This document shows, in pieces, positions 1 through 9,974 of a stretch of 64,000 bases of DNA. The translations under genes and the position numbers were made by a program. This stretch comes from Pseudolabrys sp. Its GTDB lineage: Bacteria; Pseudomonadota; Alphaproteobacteria; Rhizobiales; Xanthobacteraceae. How positions within the stretch are numbered: position 1 is the stretch's first letter; every line of letters begins with the position of its first letter. The stretch covers positions 1-64,000 of the forward strand of contig JAUXXH010000047.1 of assembly GCA_030684935.1 (NCBI GenBank). Direction: 5' to 3'. The notes under the pieces were generated by a model. It was given only the letters and a program-made list of their open reading frames with translations, was not told where the DNA came from and did no database searches.

Positions 1-123
1 TGTCGCCGCCTGGCCAAGGATTTCGAGGGGTCAGCGGCAACCGAAGCTGCATGGATCCTCGTCGCTCATCTAAGGCTGCTGACAAGGCGTTTGGCAGCCC
101 CTAAAACATTAAACGCATTATGA
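1..123 (+). mobile_element. IS5-type transposase, C-terminal end (partial)
   Basis: An open frame enters from the left edge and ends at TGA 121-123, giving 40 residues. It contains RLAKDFEG followed by a helix-like stretch (ILVAHLRLLTRRL), which resembles the extreme C-terminus of IS5-family DDE transposases. The catalytic part lies outside the window, so neither activity nor subgroup can be judged. The element's right inverted repeat should lie just after the stop, around 121-135 (GAGTCAGACTC is itself palindromic), but cannot be confirmed without the other end. Family assignment is by motif recall only. Confidence 0.55.
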
Positions 124-130
124 GTCAGAC

Positions 131-221
131 TCTGAGGAGCGGGCGCAGCCCGCGTCTCGAAGGATGCGGCGGCCTGCATGGTTCGAGACGCGCCGCAAGT
201 GCGGCGCTCCTCACCATGAGG
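131..221. repeat. REP-like palindromic intergenic element, family B
   Basis: About 90 bp with inverted arms: CTGAGGAGC...GTCTCGAAGGATG on the left pairs with GTTCGAGACGCG...GCTCCTCACCATGAGG on the right. The same plan (CATCCTGA, AGGAGC, GTCTCGAAGG, then the inverse) recurs at 30427-30527. Elements of this type are abundant between genes in Bradyrhizobium and Rhodopseudomonas relatives. It lies downstream of cimA and may fold in the transcript end. Confidence 0.7.
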
Positions 222-228
222 CCGCACC

Positions 229-1824
229 TCACGCCGGGGCGCCGGACTTCACCAGCTTGAAGATAATCGAATCCATCAGCGCCTGGAACGACGCATCGAT
301 AATATTGGCCGAGACACCGACGGTGGTCCAGCGGTCGCCGGATTCGTCCTGGCTCTCGATCAGCACCCGCGTCACCGCCTCGGTGCCGCCATTGAGGATC
401 CTCACGCGGTAGTCGGTCAGCGTCAGCCCGGCGATGTATTTCTGGTACTTGCCGAGATCCTTGCGCAATGCGACGTCGAGCGCATTGACCGGGCCGTTGC
501 CCTCTGCCGCCGAAATCAGCCGGTTGTCGCCGACCGTGACCTTGACCACCGCCATGGTGACGGTGACGCGCTCGCCTTTGGCATTGATGCGCTGCTCGAC
601 ATTGACGTCGAACTGGGTGACGTCGAAATAGGTGGGCACGGTGCCGAGCGTGCGCCGCGCCAGCAGTTCGAATGAAGCATCGGCCGCCTCATAGGCGTAA
701 CCGAGCGTCTCACGCTCCTTGACGATCTCCAGCAGGCGGCCGATGCGTGGGTCGTCCTTGTCGGCCTGGATGCCGATGCGCTCCAGTTCGGCCAGCACGT
801 TGGACTTGCCGGCCTGCTCCGACACCAGCACCTTGCGCTTGTTGCCGACGCTTTCCGGCGCGACGTGTTCGTAGGTCGCCGGCGCCTTGGCGATGGCGGA
901 GGCGTGAATGCCAGCCTTGGTGGCGAAGGCGCTGTCGCCGACATAGGGCGCGTGGCGGTTCGGCGCGCGGTTCAGCCGCTCATCGAGCGCGTGCGACAGC
1001 TGGGTCAACTTGCCGAGCGAGGCGTCGCTGACGCCGATCGCGAAGCGGTCGGCATATTCCGGCTTGAGCTTCAGCGTCGGAATGATCGACACCAGATTGG
1101 CATTGCCGCAGCGCTCGCCCAGCCCGTTGAGCGTGCCCTGGATCTGGCGGGCGCCGGCGCGCACCGCGGCGAATGAATTGGCCACCGCCTGCTCGGTATC
1201 ATTGTGGGCGTGGATGCCGACATGGTCGCCGGGGATTTCCTTCACGACCGCGCCGACGATGGTCTCGATCTCGTCCGGCAGCGTGCCGCCATTGGTGTCG
1301 CACAGCACCACCCAGCGCGCGCCCTCCTCATAGGCCGCCTTGGCGCAGGCCAGCGCGTAGTCCGGATTGGCCTTGTAGCCGTCGAAGAAGTGCTCGCAGT
1401 CCAGCATCACCTCGCGGCCTTTCGCTCTGGCGGCGCGGACGCTGTCGCGGATCGAGGCGATGTTCTCCTCGTTGGTGGTCTCCAGCGCCACCTTCACATG
1501 ATAGTCCCACGCCTTGGCGACAAAGCAGATGGCGTCCGCCTTGGCGTCGAGCAGCAGCGCCAGGCCCGGATCGTTCGACGCCGAGCGGCCGGGCCGCCGC
1601 GTCATGCCGAAGGCGGTGAAGGTCGTCGTCAGGCCGCGGTCTGAGGCAAACAGCTCGGTGTCGGTCGGATTGGCGCCCGGATAACCGCCCTCGACATAGT
1701 CGATGCCGAGGCCATCGAGCATCTGCGCGATCGCCAGCTTGTCGGCGAGCGTGAAGTCGACGCCATTGGTCTGCGCGCCGTCGCGCAGCGTGGTGTCGAA
1801 CAGATAGAGACGCTCGCGCGGCAT
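229..1824 (-). CDS. cimA: (R)-citramalate synthase, CimA type
   Basis: Condenses acetyl-CoA with pyruvate to (R)-citramalate, the first step of the threonine-independent route to 2-oxobutyrate and isoleucine. The 531-residue product has the HMGL-like TIM barrel: TTLRDGAQ near residue 11, LCDTNGGTLP near 174, metal ligands HAHND near 205 and NGLGERCGNAN near 233. A LeuA-type allosteric domain fills roughly residues 395-520. Length and these motifs fit the long CimA/LeuA-like group better than classical 2-isopropylmalate synthase. Its ATG lies 5 nt after a 26-codon ORF, so it appears to be the last gene of a compact operon with GFA, GNAT and two mini-genes. Substrate preference (citramalate rather than isopropylmalate) is inferred from subfamily likeness. 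Confidence 0.9.
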   Translation of the reverse strand: MPRERLYLFDTTLRDGAQTNGVDFTLADKLAIAQMLDGLGIDYVEGGYPGANPTDTELFASDRGLTTTFTAFGMTRRPGRSASNDPGLALLLDAKADAICFVAKAWDYHVKVALETTNEENIASIRDSVRAARAKGREVMLDCEHFFDGYKANPDYALACAKAAYEEGARWVVLCDTNGGTLPDEIETIVGAVVKEIPGDHVGIHAHNDTEQAVANSFAAVRAGARQIQGTLNGLGERCGNANLVSIIPTLKLKPEYADRFAIGVSDASLGKLTQLSHALDERLNRAPNRHAPYVGDSAFATKAGIHASAIAKAPATYEHVAPESVGNKRKVLVSEQAGKSNVLAELERIGIQADKDDPRIGRLLEIVKERETLGYAYEAADASFELLARRTLGTVPTYFDVTQFDVNVEQRINAKGERVTVTMAVVKVTVGDNRLISAAEGNGPVNALDVALRKDLGKYQKYIAGLTLTDYRVRILNGGTEAVTRVLIESQDESGDRWTTVGVSANIIDASFQALMDSIIFKLVKSGAPA

Positions 1825-1829
1825 GGCGG

Positions 1830-1910
1830 TTACCAGGTGTAATAGTTGGACGCGAGCGCCATGGCGACGACGATGGCGAGCGCGGCGATGAAGAGATGAT
1901 GTCGCTTCAT
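1830..1910 (-). CDS. 26-residue putative membrane peptide
   Basis: Starts MKRHHLF and then has one hydrophobic helix (about residues 7-21), ending NYYTW. It begins 8 nt after the previous mini-gene's stop and ends 5 nt before cimA. No strong Shine-Dalgarno is visible, so translation probably relies on coupling. There is no recognisable family. Support is positional: every junction in this operon overlaps or is under 10 nt. It could also be a leader ORF tuning cimA translation, although it has no run of isoleucine codons. Confidence 0.5.
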   Translation of the reverse strand: MKRHHLFIAALAIVVAMALASNYYTW

Positions 1911-1918
1911 GGCCAAAC

Positions 1919-2035
1919 TCAGGTCAGGCGGTAGACGACGTAGGAGGCGATCAGCGCGGCGGCGACCAGCACGCCGTACTTGATGACGATGTAATAGAAC
2001 CAGTGGCGCGGAAACGGCGTGTCGGGCCTTTTCAT
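1919..2035 (-). CDS. 38-residue single-pass membrane protein
   Basis: A basic, proline- and aromatic-containing N-terminus (MKRPDTPFPRHWFYY) is followed by one transmembrane helix (about residues 16-34). The ATG overlaps the GNAT stop as ATGA, and a GGGAGA ribosome site lies about 6 nt upstream, inside the GNAT end. Both favour real translation. No family is recognised. It probably sits in the inner membrane with its N-terminus in the cytoplasm (positive-inside rule). Function unknown. Confidence 0.6.
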   Translation of the reverse strand: MKRPDTPFPRHWFYYIVIKYGVLVAAALIASYVVYRLT

Positions 2036-2535
2036 GGGGCGTCTCCCTTCTCGGCGAGCTGCTTGTGCAAGGTCGTATTGGCGAGCCATTCGTCGCCGGC
2101 CAGCACCGTATTGCGCTGCTGCGCGACGTAGCCACGCTTTTCGAAAAAGCCGCGCGCGGTATCGCTGGCGTCGACAATGAGCTTGTCGGCGCCGCGGCCG
2201 CCGGCCAATTTCTCCAGCGCGTCGATCAGCAGGCGGCCGACGCCCCGCCCGGCCGCGGCCGGATGCACGTAAAGCATATCGATCTTGTCGCGTCCCGCCA
2301 GCGAGGCAAAGCCGACCGGCGAACCTTCGAGCAACGCGATCAGCGTGAGCTGGCTGCCGAGCCGCTTGGCGAAGGCGGCGGCGTCATCGGCGCGCGCCGC
2401 CCAGGCCTGCTGCTGCGCCTCGGAGTAATCGTCCCCGGTGAGGTCCGTGATGCTGGCGCGGAAAATCTCGACCAGCATCGAGAGGTCCGACGGCAGATAG
2501 GGCCGCAGGCCGAGTTGCGGATGCGCGGTGGCCAT
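2032..2535 (-). CDS. GNAT family N-acetyltransferase
   Basis: A 167-residue acetyl-CoA-dependent N-acetyltransferase of unknown substrate. The GNAT core is clear: a beta4 strand (IDMLYVHP, near residue 84), the acetyl-CoA pyrophosphate loop of R/Q-x-x-G-x-G/A type (GRGVGRLLIDAL) and the C-terminal block ARGFFEKRGYV. The start ATG overlaps the stop of the upstream GFA gene (TGATG) and its own stop overlaps the next mini-gene (ATGA), so the genes are translationally coupled. A longer in-frame extension upstream runs through the GFA gene and is not real. Confidence 0.85.
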   Translation of the reverse strand: MATAHPQLGLRPYLPSDLSMLVEIFRASITDLTGDDYSEAQQQAWAARADDAAAFAKRLGSQLTLIALLEGSPVGFASLAGRDKIDMLYVHPAAAGRGVGRLLIDALEKLAGGRGADKLIVDASDTARGFFEKRGYVAQQRNTVLAGDEWLANTTLHKQLAEKGDAP

Positions 2536-3008
2536 CAGCGGCGCTCCCCCGGTGTCCACACATCCGTATCGTGGTCGGGATGCTGGAAGCTGACCACCGC
2601 GGCGTTGAAGGCCTCCTGCTCCGGCTGCGCGCCCGCCGCGCGCACCGGCAGCGCGCACAGCCCGTCGAAGAACGCCAGCTTGTCGGCCGGATTGACCTGG
2701 ATCTCGGGCGCAGCCACCGCGGGATTGTCGAAGGCGCCGATGGCGATCTCGATCGGGCCGCCAAAGTCGTACGAGAGTGGCGTGCCGCAATCGCCGCAGA
2801 AGCCGCGCTTCACCTTGTTGGAGCTGGCGAAGGTGCGTGGTGCGCCGCGGGTCCATGCGAGATCGTGCGCGGTCACCAGCGGCCCGAAAAAACCGCCGAA
2901 GGCTTTCTGGCACATCCGGCAATGACAGATCGAGGCGCGGCCGAGACGCCCGGCGCGAAACCGCACCGCACCGCACTGGCAGCCGCCGGAGAAGGATGGC
3001 GCGGTCAT
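2535..3008 (-). CDS. GFA-family (CENP-V/GFA fold) zinc protein
   Basis: A 157-residue protein of the family named after glutathione-dependent formaldehyde-activating enzyme. Zinc ligands are visible: CQCGAVRF near residue 11, CHCRMC near 29 and FCGDCGTPL near 70. Most family members have no proven enzymatic role, so GSH-formaldehyde chemistry should not be assumed. It is the first gene of the run that leads through GNAT and two mini-genes to cimA. A REP-like element separates it from cysS upstream. Confidence 0.85.
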   Translation of the reverse strand: MTAPSFSGGCQCGAVRFRAGRLGRASICHCRMCQKAFGGFFGPLVTAHDLAWTRGAPRTFASSNKVKRGFCGDCGTPLSYDFGGPIEIAIGAFDNPAVAAPEIQVNPADKLAFFDGLCALPVRAAGAQPEQEAFNAAVVSFQHPDHDTDVWTPGERR

Positions 3009-3051
3009 CGCGCGACCTCTCTTATTCTTTCAAAATGCACGCACCATTTTC

Positions 3052-3142
3052 CGTCATGCCCGGCCTTGTGCCGGGCATCCACGATTTCAAGGCCGCACCG
3101 CGAAGCAAGGCGTGGATGGCCGGGACAAGCCCGGCCATGACG
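3052..3142. repeat. REP-like palindromic element, family A
   Basis: Two 32-bp arms, 3052-3083 (CGTCATGCCCGGCC...) and 3111-3142 (...GGCCGGGCTTG type complement), are near-perfect inverted copies around a 27-bp centre. This is a widespread intergenic element in Bradyrhizobiaceae. It sits between cysS (upstream) and the GFA gene on the same strand, so it may act as a hairpin that uncouples the two. Confidence 0.8.
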
Positions 3143-3150
3143 AAACAGCG

Positions 3151-4545
<1,395 letters not shown>

Positions 4546-4742
4546 AGGGACTTCCATCGGCTCGCTGGCCGGGCGTCCCTGCTATCTCGAACTGGAGAAA
4601 AGACGGCCGCAGCCAGCGTTGGGCGCTAGCTAATAATCTCGCGGCAAATGCCGCAGATATGGTTAAGGCCGGTCATTGTGGGCGCACAATGCTGAGTTGG
4701 CCCGGCGGCGTCAAGAGCCTCTAAATCCGCGAACCGGCGTGG

Positions 4743-4757
4743 TTAAAGGGGTCTTAA
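4743..4757 (+). promoter_or_regulatory. Candidate CtrA site (TTAA-N7-TTAA)
   Basis: TTAA-AGGGGTC-TTAA matches the spacing of the alphaproteobacterial CtrA consensus exactly. A TTAACCAT half-site on the opposite strand lies near 4659-4666. The pair sits 66 bp upstream of the small secreted-protein gene at 4823. Assignment is by consensus only. Confidence 0.4.
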
Positions 4758-4822
4758 GGAATTTTCCCGCATTGTTCCGGCCGGCGCCGGCTCGGCGTCG
4801 TTCAAGCAAGCAGGCGCCCCTC

Positions 4823-5128
4823 ATGCGGATATTCCTGGCCGGCCTTGCCGCCCTCGTGATCGCCACCACAGCCGCGCAAGCCGAGCGGCGCATGTTCATC
4901 ATCGCCAACGACGCCGATGCCTACGGCATCGACCGTTGCCTGGCCTCCGGGGCCAAATGCGGCGCCGCGGCCGCCAACGCCTATTGCAAGTCCCACCAGT
5001 TCACCGCGGCCGCCTCCTTCAGCAAGGTCGACCGCGACGATATCACCGGGGCCATTCCCACGGGCGGCTCCGGCGGCTGCAAGGGCGCCAAATGCGACGA
5101 ACTGGTCGCCATCGTCTGCACCCGCTGA
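4823..5128 (+). CDS. Small secreted cysteine-containing protein
   Basis: 101 residues with a signal peptide (MRIFLAGLAALVIATTAAQA, cleavage near residue 20). The mature part has six cysteines in pairs (CLASGAKC, AYC, GCKGAKC, VC) consistent with periplasmic disulfides. No family is recognised. An upstream extension to 4676 is possible but would bury the signal peptide. The preceding spacer holds CtrA-type motifs. Confidence 0.75.
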   Translation: MRIFLAGLAALVIATTAAQAERRMFIIANDADAYGIDRCLASGAKCGAAAANAYCKSHQFTAAASFSKVDRDDITGAIPTGGSGGCKGAKCDELVAIVCTR

Positions 5129-5247
5129 AATTCAGCTGAAATAGTTCCATTTCGTGGCCTGCGCCGGCCCCTCGCCGCAGTTTCGCGCGGTTGAATTTCC
5201 CTCCCCACCCCGGTACCAAGAGTCGGGAACGCCAGCTCGGCAGGGGA

Positions 5248-7458
5248 ATGCCAACTTCACTCACGCGACCACCGCAGCCCATTGTGCTGCCGCCGACCGA
5301 TGGACGCGCGGAGCGCCCGTTGCGGCTGCTGATCGCCGCCGCGCTGGTGCTGCCGATCACCATTTTCCTGATTGCGGCGTGGATTTCTTATAGCCAGCAT
5401 ATTATCGAAGCCCGGGACCGGCTCGAACGCACTGTCGCGGCAATGCACGAGCACGCCGTCAAGGTGTTCGAGACCTTCGAGATCAGCGACCGTTATCTCG
5501 AGGAAATTTTCAGCAACGTCGCCGACGCCACCATCCGCATCAACGAAGCCGACTATAGCGCCCGGCTGGGCAATTTCATCAAAGCGCTGCCGCAACTGCG
5601 CGACCTCTGGGTGATCGACGGGTCCGGCCGGCCGCTGGTGTCCGGCACGGTGTTTCCGTTGCCGCGCGATCTCAACCTCTCCGATCGAAATTATTTCAGC
5701 GCGCACAAGTCACCGGCGGTGCAAACCTATATCAGCGAGGTGGTCGAGGCCCGCGCCGCCGACACCAACTTCTTCGCCATCACCCGCAAGCGGCTGTCCG
5801 CCGACGGAAAATTCGATGGTGTCTATCTGGTGTCGATCGCGCCGGAATATTTCATTCGCTATTATTCGGAACTGCCGCGCAGCGATCTGACGGTCGCCGG
5901 CCTGGTACGCGCCGACGGCGTGCTGCTGGCGCGGTTTCCGGCCACGCCGACCGTCAACCCCCGGCTGCCGGCCGAATCGCCGATGATGAGCGGCATCGCT
6001 ACTAGTCCCGAACGCGGCACCGTGGCGGGCACGTCATTCTACGATACCGCTGAACGCATCCTATCGTACTGGAAGCTCCCCAATCACAGCGTCTACGTCT
6101 ATGCCGCGCTCGACATGGCGACGATCCGGGGCCTGTGGATGCGCAACATGGCGCAGCATCTGGTGTTCGGGCTGCCGGCGACGCTGGTCATGCTCGGGCT
6201 CGGACTCATGACCTTGCGCCACACCCGGCGCGAACTCGTCGCCTATGCGCAGTTACAGGAAGAGGTCGCGAAGCGGCAGGCCACCGAACAGGCGCTGCGG
6301 CAGGCGCAGAAGATGGAAGCGGTTGGGCGGCTGACCGGCGGCATCGCCCATGACTTCAACAATCTGCTGACCGCGATCATCGGCAACGCCGAACTGGCGC
6401 TGCGCCGGCTCGACGGCGCCGACGAGCGCGTCGGCCGCTCGCTCACCGCCATCCGCCAGGCGTCATTGCGGTCGGCGACCCTGGTGCAGCGGCTGCTCAG
6501 CTTTTCGCGCCAGCATCCGCAGGAGGTCAAGACCGTCGAGATCAACCGGCTTGTCCAGGACATGTCGGAACTGCTGCATCGCTCGATCGGCGAGGCGGTA
6601 ACCATCGAGACCGTGCTGGCAAGCGGGTTGTGGAAAACCGCGATCGATCCCAACCAGCTCGAAAACGCCATCCTCAATCTCGCGGTGAATGCGCGCGATG
6701 CCATGCCGGGCGGCGGCCGGCTGACCATCGAGACCTCGAATGCCTATCTCGACGAAGCCTACGTCGCCCGCGCGGGCGGCGAGCTGAAGCCCGGACAGTT
6801 CGTCATGGTGGCGGTCAGCGACACCGGCGCCGGCATGTCGGCCGAAGTGCGCGACAAGGCGTTCGAGCCGTTCTTCACCACCAAGCCGACCGGCGCCGGC
6901 TCCGGCCTTGGGCTGAGCATGGTGTACGGCTTCGTCAAGCAATCCGACGGCCACGTGCAGATCTACAGCGAGCCCGGCCAGGGCACCTCGATCAAGCTGT
7001 ACTTCCCGCGCCTCGCCGACGAAAAGGCTTTCCCGACGCGCGACGCTATCGAGGCGGCGCCGATGCCGAGCGGCGAGCGGCATACCGAATGCATCCTGCT
7101 GGTCGAGGATGACAACGACGTCGGCCGCTTTGTCGCCGAGGCGCTCACCGACATCGGCTACCGCGTCGAACGCGCCGGCACCGCGGCCGAAGGTTTGGAG
7201 ATTCTCCGCACCAGGCCGGACATCGACATGCTGCTGACCGACGTCGTGTTGCCGGGCGGCATGAACGGCCGTGAACTGTCGGTCGAGGCGCACAAGCTGC
7301 GGCCCAACCTGCCGGTCCTGTTCGCCACCGGCTACACCCGCAACGCCATCATCCATCACGGCCGGCTCGACGCCAATGTCGAACTGCTGGTCAAGCCGTT
7401 CACCACCGAGGCGCTGGCCCGCAAGGTGCGGCAGGTGCTGGACGCCCGGCCTGCGTGA
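5248..7458 (+). CDS. Hybrid sensor histidine kinase with receiver domain
   Basis: A 736-residue inner-membrane sensor. Order: TM helix about 25-47; periplasmic sensor about 50-300 that looks like a double-Cache domain; TM2 about 300-322; coiled linker; phosphoacceptor block GGIAHDFNNLLTAI (His near 368); HATPase with N-box NLAVNARDAMP, G1 DTGAGM and G2 GSGLGLSM; receiver domain about 616-731 with VEDDNDV, phosphoacceptor Asp in LLTDVVLPGG (near 664) and VKPF lysine. The HDFNN kinase class commonly carries a C-terminal receiver. ATG 5248 follows CAGGGGA closely; an in-frame TTG at 5191 would add 19 residues. No cognate regulator is adjacent. Confidence 0.9.
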   Translation: MPTSLTRPPQPIVLPPTDGRAERPLRLLIAAALVLPITIFLIAAWISYSQHIIEARDRLERTVAAMHEHAVKVFETFEISDRYLEEIFSNVADATIRINEADYSARLGNFIKALPQLRDLWVIDGSGRPLVSGTVFPLPRDLNLSDRNYFSAHKSPAVQTYISEVVEARAADTNFFAITRKRLSADGKFDGVYLVSIAPEYFIRYYSELPRSDLTVAGLVRADGVLLARFPATPTVNPRLPAESPMMSGIATSPERGTVAGTSFYDTAERILSYWKLPNHSVYVYAALDMATIRGLWMRNMAQHLVFGLPATLVMLGLGLMTLRHTRRELVAYAQLQEEVAKRQATEQALRQAQKMEAVGRLTGGIAHDFNNLLTAIIGNAELALRRLDGADERVGRSLTAIRQASLRSATLVQRLLSFSRQHPQEVKTVEINRLVQDMSELLHRSIGEAVTIETVLASGLWKTAIDPNQLENAILNLAVNARDAMPGGGRLTIETSNAYLDEAYVARAGGELKPGQFVMVAVSDTGAGMSAEVRDKAFEPFFTTKPTGAGSGLGLSMVYGFVKQSDGHVQIYSEPGQGTSIKLYFPRLADEKAFPTRDAIEAAPMPSGERHTECILLVEDDNDVGRFVAEALTDIGYRVERAGTAAEGLEILRTRPDIDMLLTDVVLPGGMNGRELSVEAHKLRPNLPVLFATGYTRNAIIHHGRLDANVELLVKPFTTEALARKVRQVLDARPA

Positions 7459-7587
7459 TTCGCCGGCGCGACGCCGTCTTCACATCACCGTGAGTCTGGG
7501 GGACACGTCCCGCACTGCGGGAACGCCGTGGCGCGCCGTGCGTTTCCGAGAGACGGCTTTCCTGCTCAGGCGAATGGCGACCCACCG

Positions 7588-7728
7588 ATGAAGCTCATGC
7601 TCCTTTTTCTGCTGCTCGGCGCGATGCTGATGATGGCGCATTTTGACGCACCGGTTCGAATGCGCCGGCTTCGCCGCTTGGCGCCATCAGGCCGGAATGG
7701 CAAGACCCGCTTTCCGGCACCTAATTAG
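7588..7728 (+). CDS. Possible 46-residue membrane peptide
   Basis: Begins with a hydrophobic stretch (MKLMLLFLLLGAMLMMAHF) followed by a basic tail. No clear Shine-Dalgarno is present and no family is known. It lies in the 376-bp spacer between the hybrid kinase and the MarR gene and may be chance. Confidence 0.2.
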   Translation: MKLMLLFLLLGAMLMMAHFDAPVRMRRLRRLAPSGRNGKTRFPAPN

Positions 7729-7834
7729 AATACTTCCAAACTAGTTGCATGCGGTCGTAACTTCAGCCAGAGTTCCTGCAACGCGCGACAGGCAGCCGCC
7801 TCAAAGGCTGCCGCGCGGCCAGAGGAACGCGGCG

Positions 7835-8347
7835 GTGACGGCGATGACCGATCAAATGACAGCGACTGCGCCCGAGCAAGTGGCGCTTAAGCTGGAAGAA
7901 TTCCTGCCCTACCGTCTTAATGTCGCCGCCGGCCTGGTGTCGCAGGCGCTGGCCCGGGTCTATGCCGACCGGCACCGCTTCAGCCTGCCGGAATGGCGCG
8001 TGCTGGTAACGCTCGGGCAGTTCGGCCTGATGACCGCCAAGGCGATCGGCGCACACAGCCACATGCACAAGACCAAGGTGTCGCGGGCCGTCGCTTTGCT
8101 GGAGCGCCGCAAGCTGGTGACGCGGCGCGCCAACCGCGCCGATCTGCGCGAGGCCTTCCTGTCGCTGACGCCAGCCGGTCGCGACATCTACAGCGAACTC
8201 GCGCCGGCTGCGACCGAGTTCGCCCGGCAATTGATGGGCGCCGTCGACAGCGCCGACCGGCCGGCGCTGGACCGGGCCCTGACCCGGCTGACCGAACGCG
8301 CCGCGCAGCTGGCCCCGGAATTCGCCAACAACAGCGGCGACAGGTAA
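7835..8347 (+). CDS. MarR family transcriptional regulator
   Basis: A 170-residue winged-helix repressor-type protein. Visible: helix region LPEWRVLVTLGQFG, recognition part MHKTKVSRAVALLERRKLV and the wing TRRANRADLREAFLSLTPAGR. GTG 7835 is preferred because AGAGGAAC lies 7 nt upstream; ATG 7844 is the in-frame alternative. It lies 38 bp before maiA on the same strand, so a co-transcribed regulator of maleylacetoacetate isomerase is plausible. The ligand cannot be predicted. Confidence 0.9.
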   Translation: MTAMTDQMTATAPEQVALKLEEFLPYRLNVAAGLVSQALARVYADRHRFSLPEWRVLVTLGQFGLMTAKAIGAHSHMHKTKVSRAVALLERRKLVTRRANRADLREAFLSLTPAGRDIYSELAPAATEFARQLMGAVDSADRPALDRALTRLTERAAQLAPEFANNSGDR

Positions 8348-8385
8348 GGTACCACCGGCAATATAGCGCAAGCCGGGGTGCATTC

Positions 8386-9021
8386 GTGAAACTCTACAGC
8401 TATTTCCGCTCGTCCGCCGCCTATCGGGTGCGGATCGCGCTCAACCTCAAGGGCTTGCCCTATGAGATCGTACCGATCCATCTGACCAAGGACGGCGGCC
8501 ACCAGCGCCAGCCTGCGTTCAAGGCGGTCAATCCGCAAATGCGCGTGCCGGCGCTAGAACTCTCCAGCGGCGAGGTCCTCACGCAGTCGTTGGCGATCAT
8601 CGAATATCTCGACGACATCCAGCCCGAAAGACCGCTGCTGCCGGCCGACGCGCTCGAGCGCGCCAAGGTCCGCGCCATCGCACAGATCGTTGCCTGCGAT
8701 ATTCACCCGCTCAACAATTTGCTGCCGCTGCAATATCTCAAGCGCACCTTGAAGCATGAGCAGCCGGACATCGACGCCTGGTATCACCACTGGGTCACCG
8801 ATGGCTTTACCGCCATCGAGGCGATGATCGCGCCCGGCCCCTACGCCTGCGGCGCACAGGTGACGCTGGCCGACATCTGCCTGGTGCCGCAGGTTTACAA
8901 CGCACGGCGGCTCAAGGTTCCGCTCGACAGTTTCCCCAAGATTGTTGCGGTCGAAGCGGCCTGCCTCAAGCTCGCCGCGTTCGACAAGGCCCGGCCGGAA
9001 CGGCAGCCCGACGCCGAGTGA
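8386..9021 (+). CDS. maiA: Maleylacetoacetate isomerase (zeta-class GST)
   Basis: Isomerises maleylacetoacetate to fumarylacetoacetate with glutathione, in the tyrosine/homogentisate pathway. The 211-residue product has the zeta-class glutathione site YFRSSAAYRVRIALNLKG near residue 5 and the GST C-terminal block LADICLVPQVYNA. Length is typical (about 212). The start is GTG after AGCCGGGG. Other homogentisate genes are absent here, so role is by family. The stop overlaps the possible GTG start of the EamA gene. Confidence 0.88.
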   Translation: MKLYSYFRSSAAYRVRIALNLKGLPYEIVPIHLTKDGGHQRQPAFKAVNPQMRVPALELSSGEVLTQSLAIIEYLDDIQPERPLLPADALERAKVRAIAQIVACDIHPLNNLLPLQYLKRTLKHEQPDIDAWYHHWVTDGFTAIEAMIAPGPYACGAQVTLADICLVPQVYNARRLKVPLDSFPKIVAVEAACLKLAAFDKARPERQPDAE

Positions 9022-9974
9022 CGCCGCGGGGTCGACCTGTTAAGGCACCGCTTCGCTTCGTCCCTCACGTACCCAGACCGGAAGCCCCCGTGGCCCTCAG
9101 CAAGATCGCCCGCGTCGTCCTGTGGATGATCGGCGCCCTCCTCTCGTTTTCGGTGATGGCGGTTTCGATCAGGGAACTGGCCGGGCTCGGCATGAGCATC
9201 TTCGAGATCCTCGCCGTCCGCACCATCGTGGCGTTGCTGGTGTTGTGCCTCTTGCTGGTGTTTCGGCCCGAACTGCGGGTCCACACCTTGCCGCGACGCA
9301 TGCCGCTTAATCTGCTGCGCAACATTGTGCACTATGTCGCGCAGTATCTATGGGCGCTGTCGCTGACCATGCTGCCGCTGGCGATGGTGTTTGCGCTGGA
9401 ATTCACCATGCCTGTTTGGACCGCGCTGCTGGCGGTATGGCTCTTGGGCGAGAAGTTGACGCCGAGCCGCATTGGCGTGGTCGTGCTCGGCCTGGTCGGC
9501 ATTCTGGTCATCCTGAGACCGGGCCTCGCCAGCTTCAACCCGGCGGCGATCCTCGTGCTGCTGGCGGCGTTCGGTTACGCCATCACCATGATCACGACCA
9601 AGAAGCTGACCATGACGGAGACCACCTTCGGCATCATCTTCTGGATGGCCGTGATCCAGTTGCCGCTGTCGCTGCTGGGCAGCGACCTGATGACGTTTGC
9701 GAGCCTCCGCACCGAGCACATTCTGCCCGCGCTGGGTGTCGGCATTGCCGGCCTGACGTCGCATTATTGCCTCAGCAATGCCTTCCGGGCCGGCGACGCC
9801 ACCCTCGTGGTGCCCATGGATTTCATGCGTATCCCGCTGATTGCCGTGGTCGGCTGGGCCTTTTACGGCGAAAGCCTCGATATTTTCGTGCTGCTTGGCG
9901 CCCTGATCATTGTCGCCGGCGTGCTGTGGAACATGCGCTCGGAAACCGAACGGGCGCGGCGGCTGCCGCCATGA
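9018..9974 (+). CDS. EamA/DMT-superfamily membrane transporter
   Basis: About ten transmembrane helices in two EamA repeats (first half from ARVVLWMIGALLSF, second from FNPAAILVLLAAFGYAI), each ending in a conserved pattern such as WLLGEKLTPSRIGVVVLGLVGI and WAFYGESLDIFVLLGALIIVAG. It exports or imports an unknown small metabolite. GTG 9018 overlaps the maiA stop by 4 nt; GTG 9090, with CCGGAAG just upstream, would give a more typical 294-residue protein and may be the true start. Confidence 0.85.
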   Translation: MTPRGRPVKAPLRFVPHVPRPEAPVALSKIARVVLWMIGALLSFSVMAVSIRELAGLGMSIFEILAVRTIVALLVLCLLLVFRPELRVHTLPRRMPLNLLRNIVHYVAQYLWALSLTMLPLAMVFALEFTMPVWTALLAVWLLGEKLTPSRIGVVVLGLVGILVILRPGLASFNPAAILVLLAAFGYAITMITTKKLTMTETTFGIIFWMAVIQLPLSLLGSDLMTFASLRTEHILPALGVGIAGLTSHYCLSNAFRAGDATLVVPMDFMRIPLIAVVGWAFYGESLDIFVLLGALIIVAGVLWNMRSETERARRLPP

